A stretch of DNA of 64,000 nt from Campanula takesimana (taxonomy: Eukaryota > Streptophyta > Magnoliopsida > Asterales > Campanulaceae), in contig JAOWBW010000566.1 in the NCBI GenBank assembly GCA_026119855.1, positions 781,653 to 845,652 on the forward strand. Direction: 5' to 3'. The notes under the pieces are model-generated. The model saw nothing but the letters and a program-made list of their open reading frames with translations. It was not told where the DNA came from and made no database searches. Numbering within the stretch: the stretch's first letter is position 1; each line of letters opens with the position of its first letter. A program made the position numbers and the translations under genes. Shown one piece after another: positions 32,030 through 44,489 of the stretch.

Positions 32030-35000
32030 ATGACTACTCCTATACACGCGGCCTTTACGGTTGGGAATATTAAGAACTTTATTCCCGTCACTCTCGAACC
32101 CGAAAGTGGCAAATATGTTTCTTGGGCGGAGCTTTTTCGCATCCATTGCGAAGTTTTTCTTGTGCTTGATCACATCGTTCCTCCGACGACCGACGAGAAG
32201 GGTAAAGCGGCGGAGCGAACTGCCGCAGAGGAAGATCTATGGCGGCGGCTGGACAAACTCGTTCTTCAGTGGATCTTTGGGACGATCTCCCCTGATCTCT
32301 TACAGACTGTTCTTGAGCCCGGCTCAACTGCTATGCAAACATGGAACCGATTGGCTGGGATTTTTCTCGATAACAAGCACTCCCGTACTGTCCAACTTGA
32401 GAATCAATTCTCTCAAGTCCTATTGGATAATTTCTCTTCGATTTCTGACTATTGTAAGGAACTCAAGACCCTTGCTGATCAATTGGCGAATGTTGATGCC
32501 CCTGTCTCCAACAATCGAATGGTCCTCCAGATGATTGCCGGCTTGAATGACAATTATGATGGTGTTGCAACTATTATTCAGCAGAGTAATCCACTACCGA
32601 CTTTTTATGAAGCCCGCTCCAGGTTGATTATGGAAGAGTCTCGTAAGGCGAAGCAAGCTAGTGTGACTGCCATGGCATCCCCATCCGCCATGGTGGCATC
32701 GACAGGAATTTTTGATGAGAACCGACATCCGCAGGCAGGTGGTGGCCAATCTTCGGGTCATAGGGCACAGAACAGTGGTGGTCGTGGCAATGGTAACAAT
32801 GGTCGCCGGAACAGTAATCAAGGGAATCATCAGGGGAACCGCTACAACAACAATCGTCGGAGTCAAGATGGGGTAACAGGTCTCAAGGTCGTGGCCGTGG
32901 GAATTCACAGTCTGGAAACTATAGGCAGTCTCAGGGATACCAGACCGGCCCATGGTGGCCTTCTTCAGCAGGTTCTCCACAAGGTTGGACTCCTCCTCAA
33001 TGGGCTGCCCCACCTTGCCCATATCCAACCACTTCATGGGCCCGTCCACCCTCCAGCCCAAATGGCATTTTGGGTCAGAAACCAGTCCAGGCCTATTCAA
33101 GTTTGGGTCCAACAGATTATTCCAGCACTGGATCTACTTCTTCTCAGTATATGCCTACGGATATTGAAGCGGCCATGCATACTATGTCTCTCAATGTGCC
33201 CGACAGCAATGCTTATATGGACACCGGTGCCACTTCACATATGACGGGGTCGTCAGGTAATCTCTCGTCTTATTTTAATTTAAGCAACTGTCAAAAATCC
33301 ATTATTGTTGGTGATGGTTCTTTAGTTCCTATTGCTGGGTACGGACAAGCCACTTTACCCCCTCCCATCCTCCCCTAAAACTATCTAATGTTCTTCATGC
33401 CCCTAAATTAGTAAAAAATCTTGTTTCTGTTCGTCGTTTCACTACCGATAATAATGTTAGTGTTGAATTTGATCCCCTTGGTTTCTCTGTGAAGGATATT
33501 CGAACGGGGGTACCTCTCATGAGATGTGATAGCACTGGCGATCTTTATCCCATCACCACCACTCCTCCGTCAACTTTTTCTGCTATTGGTCCCGTTTATG
33601 GCATAATCGCTTAGGTCATCCTGGAGCACCTATTTTTCGTTCCGTTTGCATTAATAATTTTATTCCTTGTAAGACATCAAAGTTTGATGGTTTTTGTGAT
33701 TCTTGTGTTCTTGGGAAACATGTTAAGTTGCAATTTTTTCCGTCCACCTCTACTACTCTTTTACCATTTGATATTGTGCATAGTGACTTATGGACGTCCC
33801 CAATCCCTAGTACTTCGGGTCACAAATATTATCTCTTCTTTTTGGATGACTTTACGAATTTTTTGTGGACTTTTCCTATTGGAAAGAAATCTGACGTTCC
33901 GTCACTATTTCTCGCTTTTAGTAAATTTATTTCCACTCAATTTGAACGTCCAATTAAATGTTTTCAATGTGATAATGGGAGGGAGTTTGACAATGATCAA
34001 TTTAAGTCCTTTTTTCGAGAAAATGGTATTTCATTCCGTTTTTCTTGCCCATACACTTCTTCCCAAAATGGCAAGGCTGAACGAAAAATCCGAACTATCA
34101 ATAATTTAGTTCGCACCCTTCTGTCTCATGCTTCCTTACCATTTTCTTTTTGGCATCATGCTTTGGCTATGGCCACATACCTCCTCAACATCCTCCCCAA
34201 TAAAGGTCTCATGAATCAATCTCCCACACAATGTCTATATCTCCGAGATCCATCATTTGCTCAATTACGGGTTTTTGGGTGCCTATGTTTTCCTCTCCTT
34301 CCGTCCACTACCATACACAAACTTCAACCCCGCTCCACGCCATGTGTTTTCCTGGGGTACCCCCAAAATCATAGAGGATTTAAGTGTTATGATCTCTCCA
34401 CCCGTAAGATTTTATCTCTAGGCATGTGTTTTCAATGAGCACTCTTTCCCATTTGCAACACAAACAACACCATCCACTGGTTCCCAATCTTCTTCTCCTC
34501 CCACATCGGACCAGCCCTTCCCTCACTTATTTTTTCCTCTTAGCCCGACAGTCCCGGCTCCTACAGCAGGCCTTCATCCCACTCGGCCCAATACCTCTCT
34601 TCCTGGGACCCCACTGGCCCAGGCGCAAAGCCCCTCACCTTCGGCCTCTCAGCAATCTATCCGGACACTCTCTACTGGGCCTGCTTCTCCGTCTGGCCCA
34701 TCTTCCTTAAACTCTCCTCCTAGTCCATCTCGTATCACTCCCTCTGGGCCTTCTTCCCAGCCCAACTCTCCTCAGTCTAGCACACCCTTAGGCCCTGCCC
34801 ATCTTTCTCCTCCACATATACAACGCACCATGACTACTCGTAGCATGAGTGGTATTGTCAAGCCTAAGCATACTTTAATTTATATTCTTCCTCCTCCCCC
34901 TCTCCAATTCCTTCCAATCCTAAATTGGCTTTATCCGACCCCAATTGGAAAGCAGCTATGGATGATGAATATGATGCTTTAATTAAAAATAAGACGTGGG

Positions 35001-36449
35001 TTCTTGTACCCCGTCCCCCTAATGTGAATATTATTCGTTGTATGTGGATATTTTCTCATAAAAAACGGTCTGATGGTTCTTTTGAGCGGCATAAGGCCCG
35101 TCTTGTAGGTGATGGCAGGTCACAACAGGTGGGAGTTGATTGTGCAGATACCTTTAGCCCGGTTGTCAAACCCGCTACTATCCGCACTGTTCTTAGCATT
35201 GCTCTCGCGAATTCCTGGTCTATCCATCAGTTGGATGTCAAAAATGCGTTTCTCCATGGTGAGTTACAGGAGACAGTTTTTATGCACCAACCTATAGGTT
35301 TTCGCGACTCTCAGTTTCCGGATCATATCTGCTTGCTCAAGAAATCACTTTATGGCCTAAAACAGGCTCCCCGTGCCTGGTATAAACGTTTTGCTGATTT
35401 TGTCTTCTCTATGGGTTTTCATCACAGCCGTTCTGATCACTCCCTGTTTGTGTATAACTCCGGTCCTCACACTGCCTATCTGCTATTATATGTGGATGAT
35501 ATCATACTTGTGTCTTCTTCTGACCAACTTCGCAGGCATATCATCTCCACTCTGCATCTGAATTTGCGATGAAGGACCTTGGACAATTACATTATTTTCT
35601 TGGCATTGCTGTGACTCATTCTGAGGACGGGTTATTCTTAAGTCAGCGCACATATGCCGAAGAACTTCTAGAACGGGCAGGGATGACATCTTGTAAGCCG
35701 TCTCACACTCCGGTTGACACTAAGTCCAAGATGAACAATTCGGGTCCGGTTTATGATAACCCGACATACTATCGCAGTCTAGCTGGAGCACTGCAATATT
35801 TGACATTCACCCGTCCCGACATTAGTTACGCTGTTCAGCAAATCTGCCTTCATATGCATGATCCGCGAGTTGACCACATGGCTGCTCTTAAACGGATATT
35901 GAGGTATCTTCGTGGCACTATTGCTCTTGGCCTCCATCTCTCCAAGTCCTCCTGCACTTCCCTCACAGCTTACACGGACGCCGATTGGGGGGGCTGTCCG
36001 GTTACTCGCCGATCTACCTCCGGATATTGTGTTTTCCTTGGTGATAATTTAATCTCTTGGTCTTCTAAACGACAACCTACCTTATCTCGATCTAGTGCCG
36101 AAGCCGAAATATCGCGGCGTTGCCAACGTCGTGGCCGAATCCTGTTGGCTTCGGAACCTCCTCCTTGAGCTTCGACTGCCTCTTTCCAAGGCCACTGTGG
36201 TGTATTGTGATAACATCAGTGCGATCTATTTATCAGGCAATCCGGTTCAACACCAACGAACAAACACATATTGAGCTCGATATATTGTTTGTTCGTGAAA
36301 AGGTTGAGAAAGGCCAAGTTCGTGTACTTCATGTCCCGTCTCGTTATCAGATTGCTGACATCTTTACCAAAGGTCTTCCGCGCGTACTTTTCGATGATTT
36401 TCGGGACAGTCTAAGCGTACGTTCTCCTCCCGCTTTGACTGCGGGGGTA
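32030..36449 (+). pseudogene. Copia gag-pol, frame-broken
   Basis: Gag begins at 32030 (MTTPIHAAFTVGN) with a typical copia gag core and a Gly/Asn/Arg-rich tail; I see no CCHC zinc knuckle. The aspartic protease motif is DTGA near 33222. Integrase covers about 33600-34400 with WHNRLGHPG, an HSDLW segment and NGKAERK. RT (about 34925-35560) has the catalytic YVDD near 35493. RNase H with the AYTDADWGG block lies at about 35960-36400. The frame changes at least eight times, near 32870, 33375, 33590, 34425, 34870, 35555, 36107 and 36265, each consistent with a one- or two-base indel. It cannot encode a full polyprotein as written. Confidence 0.9.
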
Positions 36450-36638
36450 TGATAGAGTATAGCAAGATATGTAGGATATTTTGAATATATATGGTGTGAT
36501 TTGTATAGCACTAAAATAGGTAGTAAATAACTTATTTAGAGATAGAGATTATGATCAGATCCGAGAAAGGAGGATAGGGTTTTTGTATATAATCTTTGTA
36601 TCACGCATAATGAAAGGTTACGGAATTATATTCCTTTA
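36450..36638 (+). repeat. 3' LTR
   Basis: Begins tgatagagtatagcaagata and ends attatattccttta, 189 bp, followed at once by the GATCC duplication. Confidence 0.88.
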
Positions 36639-36767
36639 GATCCTACTTAATTCAAATTCATAAGTTCAACAAGAGGGTGATTTGAAATTGTCCGTAAAAG
36701 TTCCTAGCAGTGAACTCAACACAAAATTAAAATTAGGTCCAAATTCAGCAACTATTTATTTAAAACG

Positions 36768-37029
36768 TACTCCCTCTGTTCCTAAATGAGTGTCAATTTT
36801 CAAGAAATATTTGTCTCTAAATGAGTGTCTTTTTTTAACATAACTTTCTCCCTAAATGTTTTTTTTCGAAAAAAATTTCACCGGTTTCTTTATACGTGCA
36901 AAACTAAAGGTTTGGAAAGGAGATTACAAGATTATATATGAATCGTTGTTACCAAATTGTTCAAAAAGTTGAGATTTTTAGTTTCCCTTAAAATGAAATT
37001 TGGACACTCATTTAGGACAGAGGTAGTAA
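36768..37029. mobile_element. MITE, Stowaway-type ('aatgagtgtc' family), inverted orientation
   Basis: Left tactccctctgttcctaaat, right cactcatttaggacagaggt. The inner 'tttcaccggtttctttatac' is the inverse of the block in the copies at 3062, 4611 and 9203. Confidence 0.65.
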
Positions 37030-37100
37030 AAAGAAAAAAAAAAGTGTGGTATTAATTATGGACGGGAGGGGGAGTATAATAAAAGTCAATAAAAAAGAAA

Positions 37101-37315
37101 TACCCTTCCGTCCTACATATTTTCATTTTGAGCGTTTTATTATACTTATTGTTATTTACCCAAAATGTTTATATTTCTCTCTCCTATCCACTCACAATAA
37201 CTATCCATCAACTTATTTTCTTTTTCTAGCCACTCACAATATTTGCATTTTAATATATTTTCTTAATCTCGTGCACTCATATTTGATAGCAGTAATAAGT
37301 ATGAGACGGAGGGAC
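37101..37315. mobile_element. MITE in the promoter region of the RRF gene
   Basis: Left tacccttccgtcctacatat, right gtatgagacggaggga. It ends about 245 bp upstream of the RRF start codon and so falls in, or just upstream of, its promoter or 5' UTR. Confidence 0.55.
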
Positions 37316-37560
37316 TGCGTGGGACTTGGGTGGAAAGGTCAATTGGAGCGAAGCCCGGCCCATTCTCATCTCCATGACCTGCGTGGCTCTTATCCACAAA
37401 CAACATCACGCTCACGCACACTGACCCCCTTCCCTTGCCGAACACCGTCTTCATCTTCCTCATTATCAACATGACCTTCCCAGTAATCAACTGAAAATTT
37501 CATCTCCCCAGTTTCAATACAGTACAACCGACTTTCTAATCATTGCAAACTCCAACATCA

Positions 37561-40500
37561 ATGGCGATTTCATTCTATTCAGCAACCTCCATTCCCACTT
37601 CCAAGAACATCAACCCAGTTCCCAAAACCCTTCTCTCCATTCGAGGTCCGTTTTCTTCTCTCTCTCTCTCTCACACACACACACTCGCAACCACTTTCCT
37701 TTATCTTTCTAGAATTTGGGTTTTTAGATTTCAACTGTTAAAATACAGGTTCGTATCAGACAGGGCAACTTATTTGTGCGAAACGCAATTCAACCGCTAG
37801 TAATGTGTTGTCGCTGAGCTCATGTGCGAGTATTGGAAAATTCCGAGCCCAGGTTTCCAGATTTTCTACTAAATCCCGTCTTGTTAAAGGATTAAGGCAA
37901 GTGGGTTTGTTTTGTTTGTGTGCACAAGTTTAATTTGTTCATTTCGACTTAAATAAATTGATGATTGTTTGTGTTTGTGTGTGCATTTTTTGATTTGCGC
38001 CAACTTGGTGCCATTTTTTGTTCAATATATTTCAGAACACTGGATATCAAGTGTGCTACTATTGATGAAATCCAGGCTGAGAAATCTGCTGTCGAAAAGA
38101 GTGTTGTAAGTGCATCATGTGATTATATGTTTGTTTGGAAGTTTGAGGTTAGCCTCGGTGTATATTATTTTCTCTAAATTTTGTACGTGTTGTTTGCAAA
38201 ATTTTGAGCATGCCTCAGAAAGAGAAGATGGAGAAGACTCTTGAAAATGTTAAAGCAAACTTCAATTCATCAAGGACAGGAAGATCAAATCCAGCAATGC
38301 TCGACAAAGTTCAGGTATGAATGAGTTAGCTGTTTTCGGGTTTATCATTATGCATTACGGGTTATGTAATGAAAGTCTTCTTAATGCAAAACTAAAAACA
38401 CATCTTTCCGTGGCACTGCACCAGTATAGAGTTAAAATACTCCTAATATGCTTGTGCTTGTGGGGTGTTGGAGAGATTATTGGATAAGGTGAGGGATTTT
38501 TATGTGCTATTTGCGAGAAAGCTTAGAATGAATGTAGCAACTACGGCTCTATTTACTTGTACGTTGGTGATTCCAAGTAAGGGTAGGGCAGCGTGCAGCT
38601 TAACAGACTGCCACTTTTCATTTTCTCACAATAGATAAAAATAAGTTTTAGAGCTGATTTTTGTTACTATAAATCCCCAAGGTTGATACCTTTGACTAAT
38701 TTGCCTGCGGTCGTCAGAAGAATTATAGTTTCTGTAGTCTTTTACGTGCTTGGAAAATTGAACAATGATGATTATATCATGAAGACTTATACGCCCTCTG
38801 TCCCGGAAAGATAGTATCATTTTGATTTTTTATGGTCAACAAAAATGAACTTTGACCAACCATTGGTGACAATCTAATCATTCTAGTGAAATTCTAAAAT
38901 TTGTAATTGATAAATCATTAAGTGATTTATTAATAGTAATTTTTATAAGTTCATTGTGAGTATAAATTGACACCAATGTTTGGTTAAAGTTTTTTTTTGT
39001 TGACTATAAAAAATCAAAATGGGACTATCTTTTTGGGACAGAGGGAGTAATTGCTCTCATGACAAGCTTTTTATTAAGACTACTATTAAGTGTATCCTTC
39101 TGCCTCATACTCCGTATTCTTTCGTACATTGGCATCCTTTTGTGAAAGTATTTGGACTGGTCTAAGTCTTATGGAGATTTTTTTTGTTCCTTGCCTTCTC
39201 CTTTGTTTCACTCGTGGGCAATGTGTTCTTCTGACTTTCCTTGTATCTTATATCGTGAAATGGTTTCAACCTCTGAATTTAGGAGACAATATATATGACA
39301 TTCATAATTGGCAGTTTAGTTTTTATATTCACATAGTATTTAGTTGCTATATTCTTTTCCTTTTAAGTGTTACTAACCCCTCCCTCCGCTTCTCTAGCTG
39401 GAGTACTACGGGTCACCTGTCACCTTGAAAAGCATAGCTCAAATCACCACTCCTGATGCTGGTTCTATTATAGTGTCACCATATGACAAATCAAGGTATA
39501 CTATCAGCTAAGTCTATCTAGCAGGGGAATTTACAATTTTCTATCATGGCTCCCTTGCAGCTGATACCGGTGGTGCAACAATCTTGTTATCATCTTGTTT
39601 TCTAAGATCATTCATTTTTTTTTTCTTCTTGCTCATTTGGTTGTTTACAGCTTAAAGATTATAGAGAAGGCCATAGTCAGCTCCAACCTTGGTTTAACTC
39701 CTAATAATGATGGTGATGTGATACGAATAACCATTCCTCCCCTGACAGCTGAGAGGAGAAAGGTGCCTCTCTCTCTCTCTCTCTCCCCTCATCTTCTTCT
39801 TTGACTAATGTTCTAGTGTTCGTTTACTAACTCTCAAGTATCGAATAATTTTACCTCAAAATGGAAGAGGGATGATTCTGCAGCTTGCCACCAATTTCTT
39901 TATACCCTATTTTGTCTGATGCGGAAGCGTAACAAGAATCGCTACATGAGCGAGACTCGAAGAACAGAGGAATTTTTATACGAACAAACCCGAGATATAA
40001 AACCAAAGGATCTAATTTTCAGACACTTTGATAAATTATATTAAGTAACAAGTTTGAATTACAATATGAATGATTGAAATGGCTGATGCTTATTCGCCTT
40101 TATACAGGCACTAGGAAATGTGAATACTATGAATAATAATGTGAAAAGAAAATGAAACAAAAAGTTGCAGTTCTTTACATGGACTGTTCACGTGCTGTTC
40201 CAATTCTTCATGCACTTGAACATATTATCCCCTTGTTTTCCTATCTCCATGGAATGTTCCCCATCAGTCCCTCCCCACCATGCTCGTCTCAAGAATTATA
40301 GAGGCCCTGTGTGCTATATGCGAATATTATGTCTTTAAAAATTTACATAATATATATACACCCTCTGTCCCGCCCGACTTAGGATTCTTGGTCAAACAAT
40401 TTATACTTTGACCATATATTTGAAGAAATATAATGATGCTAATAAAAATTTAAAATTTGTTATTGTATCACGATTAATAATAAACTAAATAACTATTTTT

Positions 40501-42268
40501 AGATTTTCATTAAGATAATTATTTTTGTTCAAATTGTTGGTCAAAGTATAAATTGCTTGACCAAGAATCCTAAGTCGGGCGGGACAGAGGGTGTATACTC
40601 CCTCCGTCTTAGTAAAAGTGAAACTTTTAGTCAACTTGAATGTACTTTTACAAATAATTTAAAGAAAAAATAATGATCTTAATGAAAATTTAAAAATTGT
40701 TATTGACCACAATAATATTTTTGATAACATTTTTTAGAGTTTAATTAAAATAACTATTTTTTATTTAAATTATTGGTCAAAGTAAAATTAACTTGACAAA
40801 AAATGACACTTTTACTTGAGAATGGAGAGAGTACTTTTATGTTGAATGTAAGAGAATTAGTATTAAAATTTGGGGCCCTGTACAAGAGGGAGGCCCTGTG
40901 CAAGAGAGCAGCTTGCACTTGCTACTCACCGGCCTTGCCTCCCACTTGAGAAGAACTCGTCCTCGAGTTATCTGGAAATCAGGATACATAGGCACACAGA
41001 AGGAGGATGAAACAAGGAAAGATCTGCCACATTGAAAGTGTTGAAAATACCCATAGTAGTAGGGAGATCCACCACATAGGCATATCATTTATGTGCTTAA
41101 GGACTTTGTAAGGCCCAAATTCTTTGGCTGCAACTTGTGATACTTCCCGACTAGAAACCTTTCTCTACGCAAGAACACCATCATCTCGTCTCCCTCTTCA
41201 AACACAACCACACGGCGATGCTTATCAGTAGCAGCCTTGAACTTAGCATTAGTCGCCTCCAATTTTTCCTTCACTCTATGAGACTTTGAAACATGATGAA
41301 TCGCGTCATGAATTCCTTTGGATATCGTGTTCGTTTAACCCGTGAGTGTTCACTTGTGTTTCCTCCGATGATTTCTCCACTTTACTGGCGTCACTTGATT
41401 TAAAAGTTCGTTTGGAATTTGATTGTGTCTTTTCTCCCCTCTCTATCTGTATCAGGAGCTGTCTAAAGTTGTAGCAAAGCAAGCTGAGGAAGGGAAGGTA
41501 CAATTTTTTCTTTTTAAGCCTTAAATGGTTCTTAGAATATCTTCTTGTAGCTATCACTTACCTCGAAATTGTAGGTAGCATTGAGGAATATTCGAAGAGA
41601 GGGCATAAAAGCATACCAGAAACTTGAAAAGGTGACTTTTCCTCCCTATAACCTACCGCACCTTTCTCATGGAACTCTTCTTTGATAATCTTTATGGTGT
41701 GCAGGACAAAAAGATCTCAGAAGATATGGTCAAGGACTTGTCTGGTGATTTGCAGGTATGTAATATCAATGAAATCTTTCTCCATTTCCATATAGCATTT
41801 GTTAACTATGGTGCTACTGTGTGCCCTAGTTCCTCGGCTCCCTGCCATTCGAAACGCAGAAACTTTATTTTTGCCACTTCGTTTATTTGCAGAAATTGAC
41901 GGATGAGTACATTAAGAAGCTTGACGCACTATTCAAGCAGAAAGAGAAGGTATTGTGCATTTTGTTTAAATGACTTTGATTCCTACAAGACCGGTCGAGT
42001 ACTCCCTCCGTCCCATAATAAATATTTCTTTCTCTTTTTAGTCATTCCCAAAATAAATGTTGCATTTCTTTATATGAAAACAATTTTGGTGTTTTTTTTT
42101 TCTGAAACCATGGCACAACTGCTATACAAATAAGTAAAGCACACTACTTACAACGTCAAGTCAAATGTTACATTTATTTTGCGACAAAGGGAGTATCTGG
42201 GAAACAGTATCCATATTACTAACTCGCGTAAACAATGGTTTGGTTTTCAGGAATTGCTGACAGTTTAG
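37561..42268 (+). CDS. Chloroplast ribosome-recycling factor, 11 exons
   Basis: Splits the post-termination ribosome with EF-G in plastids. Exons: 37561-37645, 37749-37896, 38036-38105, 38219-38314, 39398-39495, 39651-39762, 41456-41497, 41575-41631, 41705-41755, 41893-41949 and 42251-42268. They join in frame to 277 codons plus TAG. The first about 80 residues are Ser/Thr/Lys-rich, as in a plastid transit peptide. The RRF domain follows: EKMEKTLENVKANFNSSRTG, LEYYGSPVTLKSIAQ, SNLGLTPNNDGDVIRITIPP, LTAERRKELSKVV, VALRNIRREGIKAY and a final KQKEKELLTV. No frame break anywhere. Intron 2 (37897-38035) starts GCAAGT, a GC-AG intron; the nearby GTGGGT donor would break the frame. Intron 4 holds one MITE; the 1.7 kb intron 6 holds a gypsy remnant and two MITEs. 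The start was chosen as the first ATG in frame with the transit peptide. Confidence 0.95.
38791..39049. mobile_element. MITE in RRF intron 4 ('gatagt' family)
   Basis: Left ccctctgtcccggaaagata, right gactatctttttgggacaga. The same family sits in an intron of the neighbouring FAP3-like gene at 44236-44489. Confidence 0.65.
40357..40595. mobile_element. MITE ('cccgacttaggatt' family)
   Basis: Left ccctctgtcccgcccgactt, right aagtcgggcgggacagaggg; near-perfect arms. A sister copy lies at 60776-61014. Confidence 0.7.
40596..40833. mobile_element. MITE adjoining the previous one
   Basis: Left tactccctccgtcttagtaa, right tttacttgagaatggagaga. Head-to-tail contact with 40357-40595 suggests insertion at its end. 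Confidence 0.65.
42000..42195. mobile_element. MITE in the last RRF intron
   Basis: Left tactccctccgtcccataat, right tttattttgcgacaaaggga. It starts about 50 bp after the donor of intron 10. Confidence 0.6.
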
Positions 42269-43037
42269 CAGCATTAGCATGCTGTTGTACAGAATGATCA
42301 ACCTCTGTGCTTGAACAATCATATGAAGTCCATACCATGGACATTTTCTCAAATGTTAAATGTTCGGCTTTGTTTGTCATTTTGTTTCATACTTTTGTAC
42401 ATTTTGGATCTTCGGGAAAAGGAATCTACTTCAAGAAACTGCTGTCCACCCTTTCCGATGTTAACACGACTCTTTTCCTTTATTTGAGGCAGGAGGACTG
42501 CAATGCAGCAGTTGTCTGACAACTAGACTGTAAATGTTCAATCAAATGACAAATATTTCATCTTAGTTGAATGGAAAATTGTTGTGTTAAATTCTGTGGT
42601 CACTTGCTCCAATTGCTAAAGGAACATTTAGTCTTTAAAAGATTGTTTCCCAGTTTTCTTTAGAATAAAGTTGGTACGGAGATTTGACTACCCTAATTAT
42701 TAGGGCATGTAAATTACTTGTTGGTACAATTGTACCATGATAAAATTGCATCAAGACTTTATTCTTTATTTAAAATGCGACAATTATTTTGTGATGGACT
42801 AAGTTTATAGATTGACCCAGTAGGGGTACTAGTCTTCCATTGATTTTTTGCAGCAAAGCTTCATCTGGTTCTATTTGGAAGGAAGACCAATATGCATAAC
42901 AAAGGGCCAAGGCTTTTAAGATTAATCACAAGTATATAAAAGAACATGTACCATAAAACTTGCACATTAAAACAGATCATTGTCTTCAAGAAAATATGAA
43001 TTGGAGAGGCTTAAACATGTTCCTTAGTGACAAGAAA
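42269..43037. other. Spacer between convergent RRF and FAP3-like genes
   Basis: Holds the 3' UTRs of both genes. AATAAA-type words near 42664 (plus strand) could serve RRF. No further gene; the frame at 42307-42519 is RRF 3' UTR. Confidence 0.4.
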
Positions 43038-43727
43038 CTACTGCTTAATAAGAGTAGCCAAGTTGAGCTCTACATCCTCTTTGGCTTTTGATCAAATGGA
43101 TCATCACCGACATATAGATCAAGAACTGCTCGGCACAGAAGTTTGCTCTCTATGCTTCCCACATCCTTCCCATCAACTGCCCCAAAAAACACACAGGAAA
43201 TTGTCAATAGAGAATATATACAGTAGTACTTTAATTGCTACCTACGGAAAAGAAGTCCAAACGTTTATCATAGGCATTTGACTTGTCAACGTTTTTAAGG
43301 AATACTATGCTTTACTTGTTTGCACATTGTGGCAAAACTGCACCATATAACACTTTCCTTGTTTTGAAATGGGGCATTTATTTTGGGATGGATAGAAAAG
43401 GAAAGTGCGATTACGAACGGAGGGAGTACTCCAGAATGTAGCATTTCAAAATGATTTATTTTGTAGCTTTTTCTTCTATGCATTCAAGTTTTAACTTGAG
43501 ATATGTGGAGAAAAAATGAAAAATAAATAAATCAAGTTTTGAGTTGATTTACCAAATGCATTAGAAGAACACAAATCAGCTTAAAAGAAGCTGCCTTCAA
43601 ATTAACAAAAAAAAAAAAAAAGAAAAGAAAGGAAACTGCGTTTTTAAGAAAGTTGCATTTTAAAAATGTTGATATAGAGGAGCTCTTATAATTAAAGAAC
43701 CATTATGGGTTCACAAACGTTAAGATG

Positions 43728-43910
43728 TACTCCCTCCGTCCCAAAATGATCTTCTCGTTTGTCATTTTTCATTGTCCCAAAAAGTTCTTCCCATTTCTAC
43801 AATTTAGGCTTAAATGTCCACAAATATAACATGGCTAGGGAAGCAAGTGTTCATATCCTTAAAAAGTTTGAATAGTCAAACGTGAAGATCATTTTGGGAC
43901 GGAGGGAGTA
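43728..43910. mobile_element. MITE in FAP3-like intron 3
   Basis: Left tactccctccgtcccaaaat, then gatcttctcgtttg; right gaagatcattttgggacgga. 183 bp. Confidence 0.7.
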
Positions 43911-44235
43911 ATTGGATGCAATGCCCTCTCACTTTTATAGAGTTTGGATCAGTGTGCACGGAATTATAAGGCTGGGTACATAATACATGATACTTTTAAT
44001 GTAATTTGAGATGGATCATCTTACTTGTAGTTCGAAGTACATGGCCTGGTTGTCTTGAGAGATCTATGATAGATCCTCGAGGTATTTTGTATTCATCTCT
44101 AAACTGGGACGTGAACCTGTACATCATATGAAATGGTTATTAGGCAATAAGATGATCAAGATCAAGCCTCAAAATGGCATACAAGCCTCACATAGTATAT
44201 GAATGGCAAGTAATCAACACCATGAGAGAGAGAGA

Positions 44236-44489
44236 GATCCCTCCATCCCAGAAAGATAGTCTCATTTTATTTTTGATGGTCAATACAGGTGGACGACTGA
44301 AAATGAATGTCAATCTGATCACCCCAATGAAATACTAAGAATTTTTTTTGAAATAATTTAATGATCTATCACTAACAATCTTTCGAATTCACTACGTTGA
44401 TTATATTGACATTAATATCCTGTCAAAATTCACTTGTGTTGACCATCAAAAACTAGACGGGACTATCTTTTTGGGGACGGAGGTAGTAC
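44236..44489. mobile_element. MITE beside a splice donor in FAP3-like intron 2
   Basis: Left ccctccatcccagaaagata, right gggactatctttttggggac. Its right edge lies about 4 bp from the exon 2 donor (gtaagt, 44488-44493 on the minus strand), so the donor's downstream bases come from the MITE terminus. Confidence 0.6.

Larger units (their letters stand above)
31702..36638 (+). mobile_element. Ty1/copia LTR retrotransposon, recent insertion
   Basis: 5' LTR 31702-31937, 3' LTR 36450-36638, 5 bp target duplication GATCC at 31697-31701 and 36639-36643. Directly after the 5' LTR, TGGTACCAGCAGC resembles the Met-tRNA primer site; a purine-rich gcgggggta precedes the 3' LTR. From about 31758 onward the shared LTR parts differ by only about one T in a homopolymer, which implies a young insertion. 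Domain order protease, integrase, RT, RNase H identifies copia. The 5' LTR has an extra, partly inverted end. Confidence 0.92.
39910..41330 (-). pseudogene. Ty3/gypsy retrotransposon remnant in RRF intron 6
   Basis: On the minus strand about 41310-41090 translates as VKEKLEATNAKFKAATDKHR, then GDEMMVFLRRERFLVGKYHK and LQPKNLG. This is the C-terminal tail of a gypsy integrase. After a frame change, SRTSSSQVGG (near 40960) ends the polyprotein. Lower-coordinate sequence to about 39910 is probably LTR-derived (gatgcggaagcg words), interrupted by MITEs at 40357-40595 and 40596-40833. It opposes the host gene and is excluded by splicing. Confidence 0.7.
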
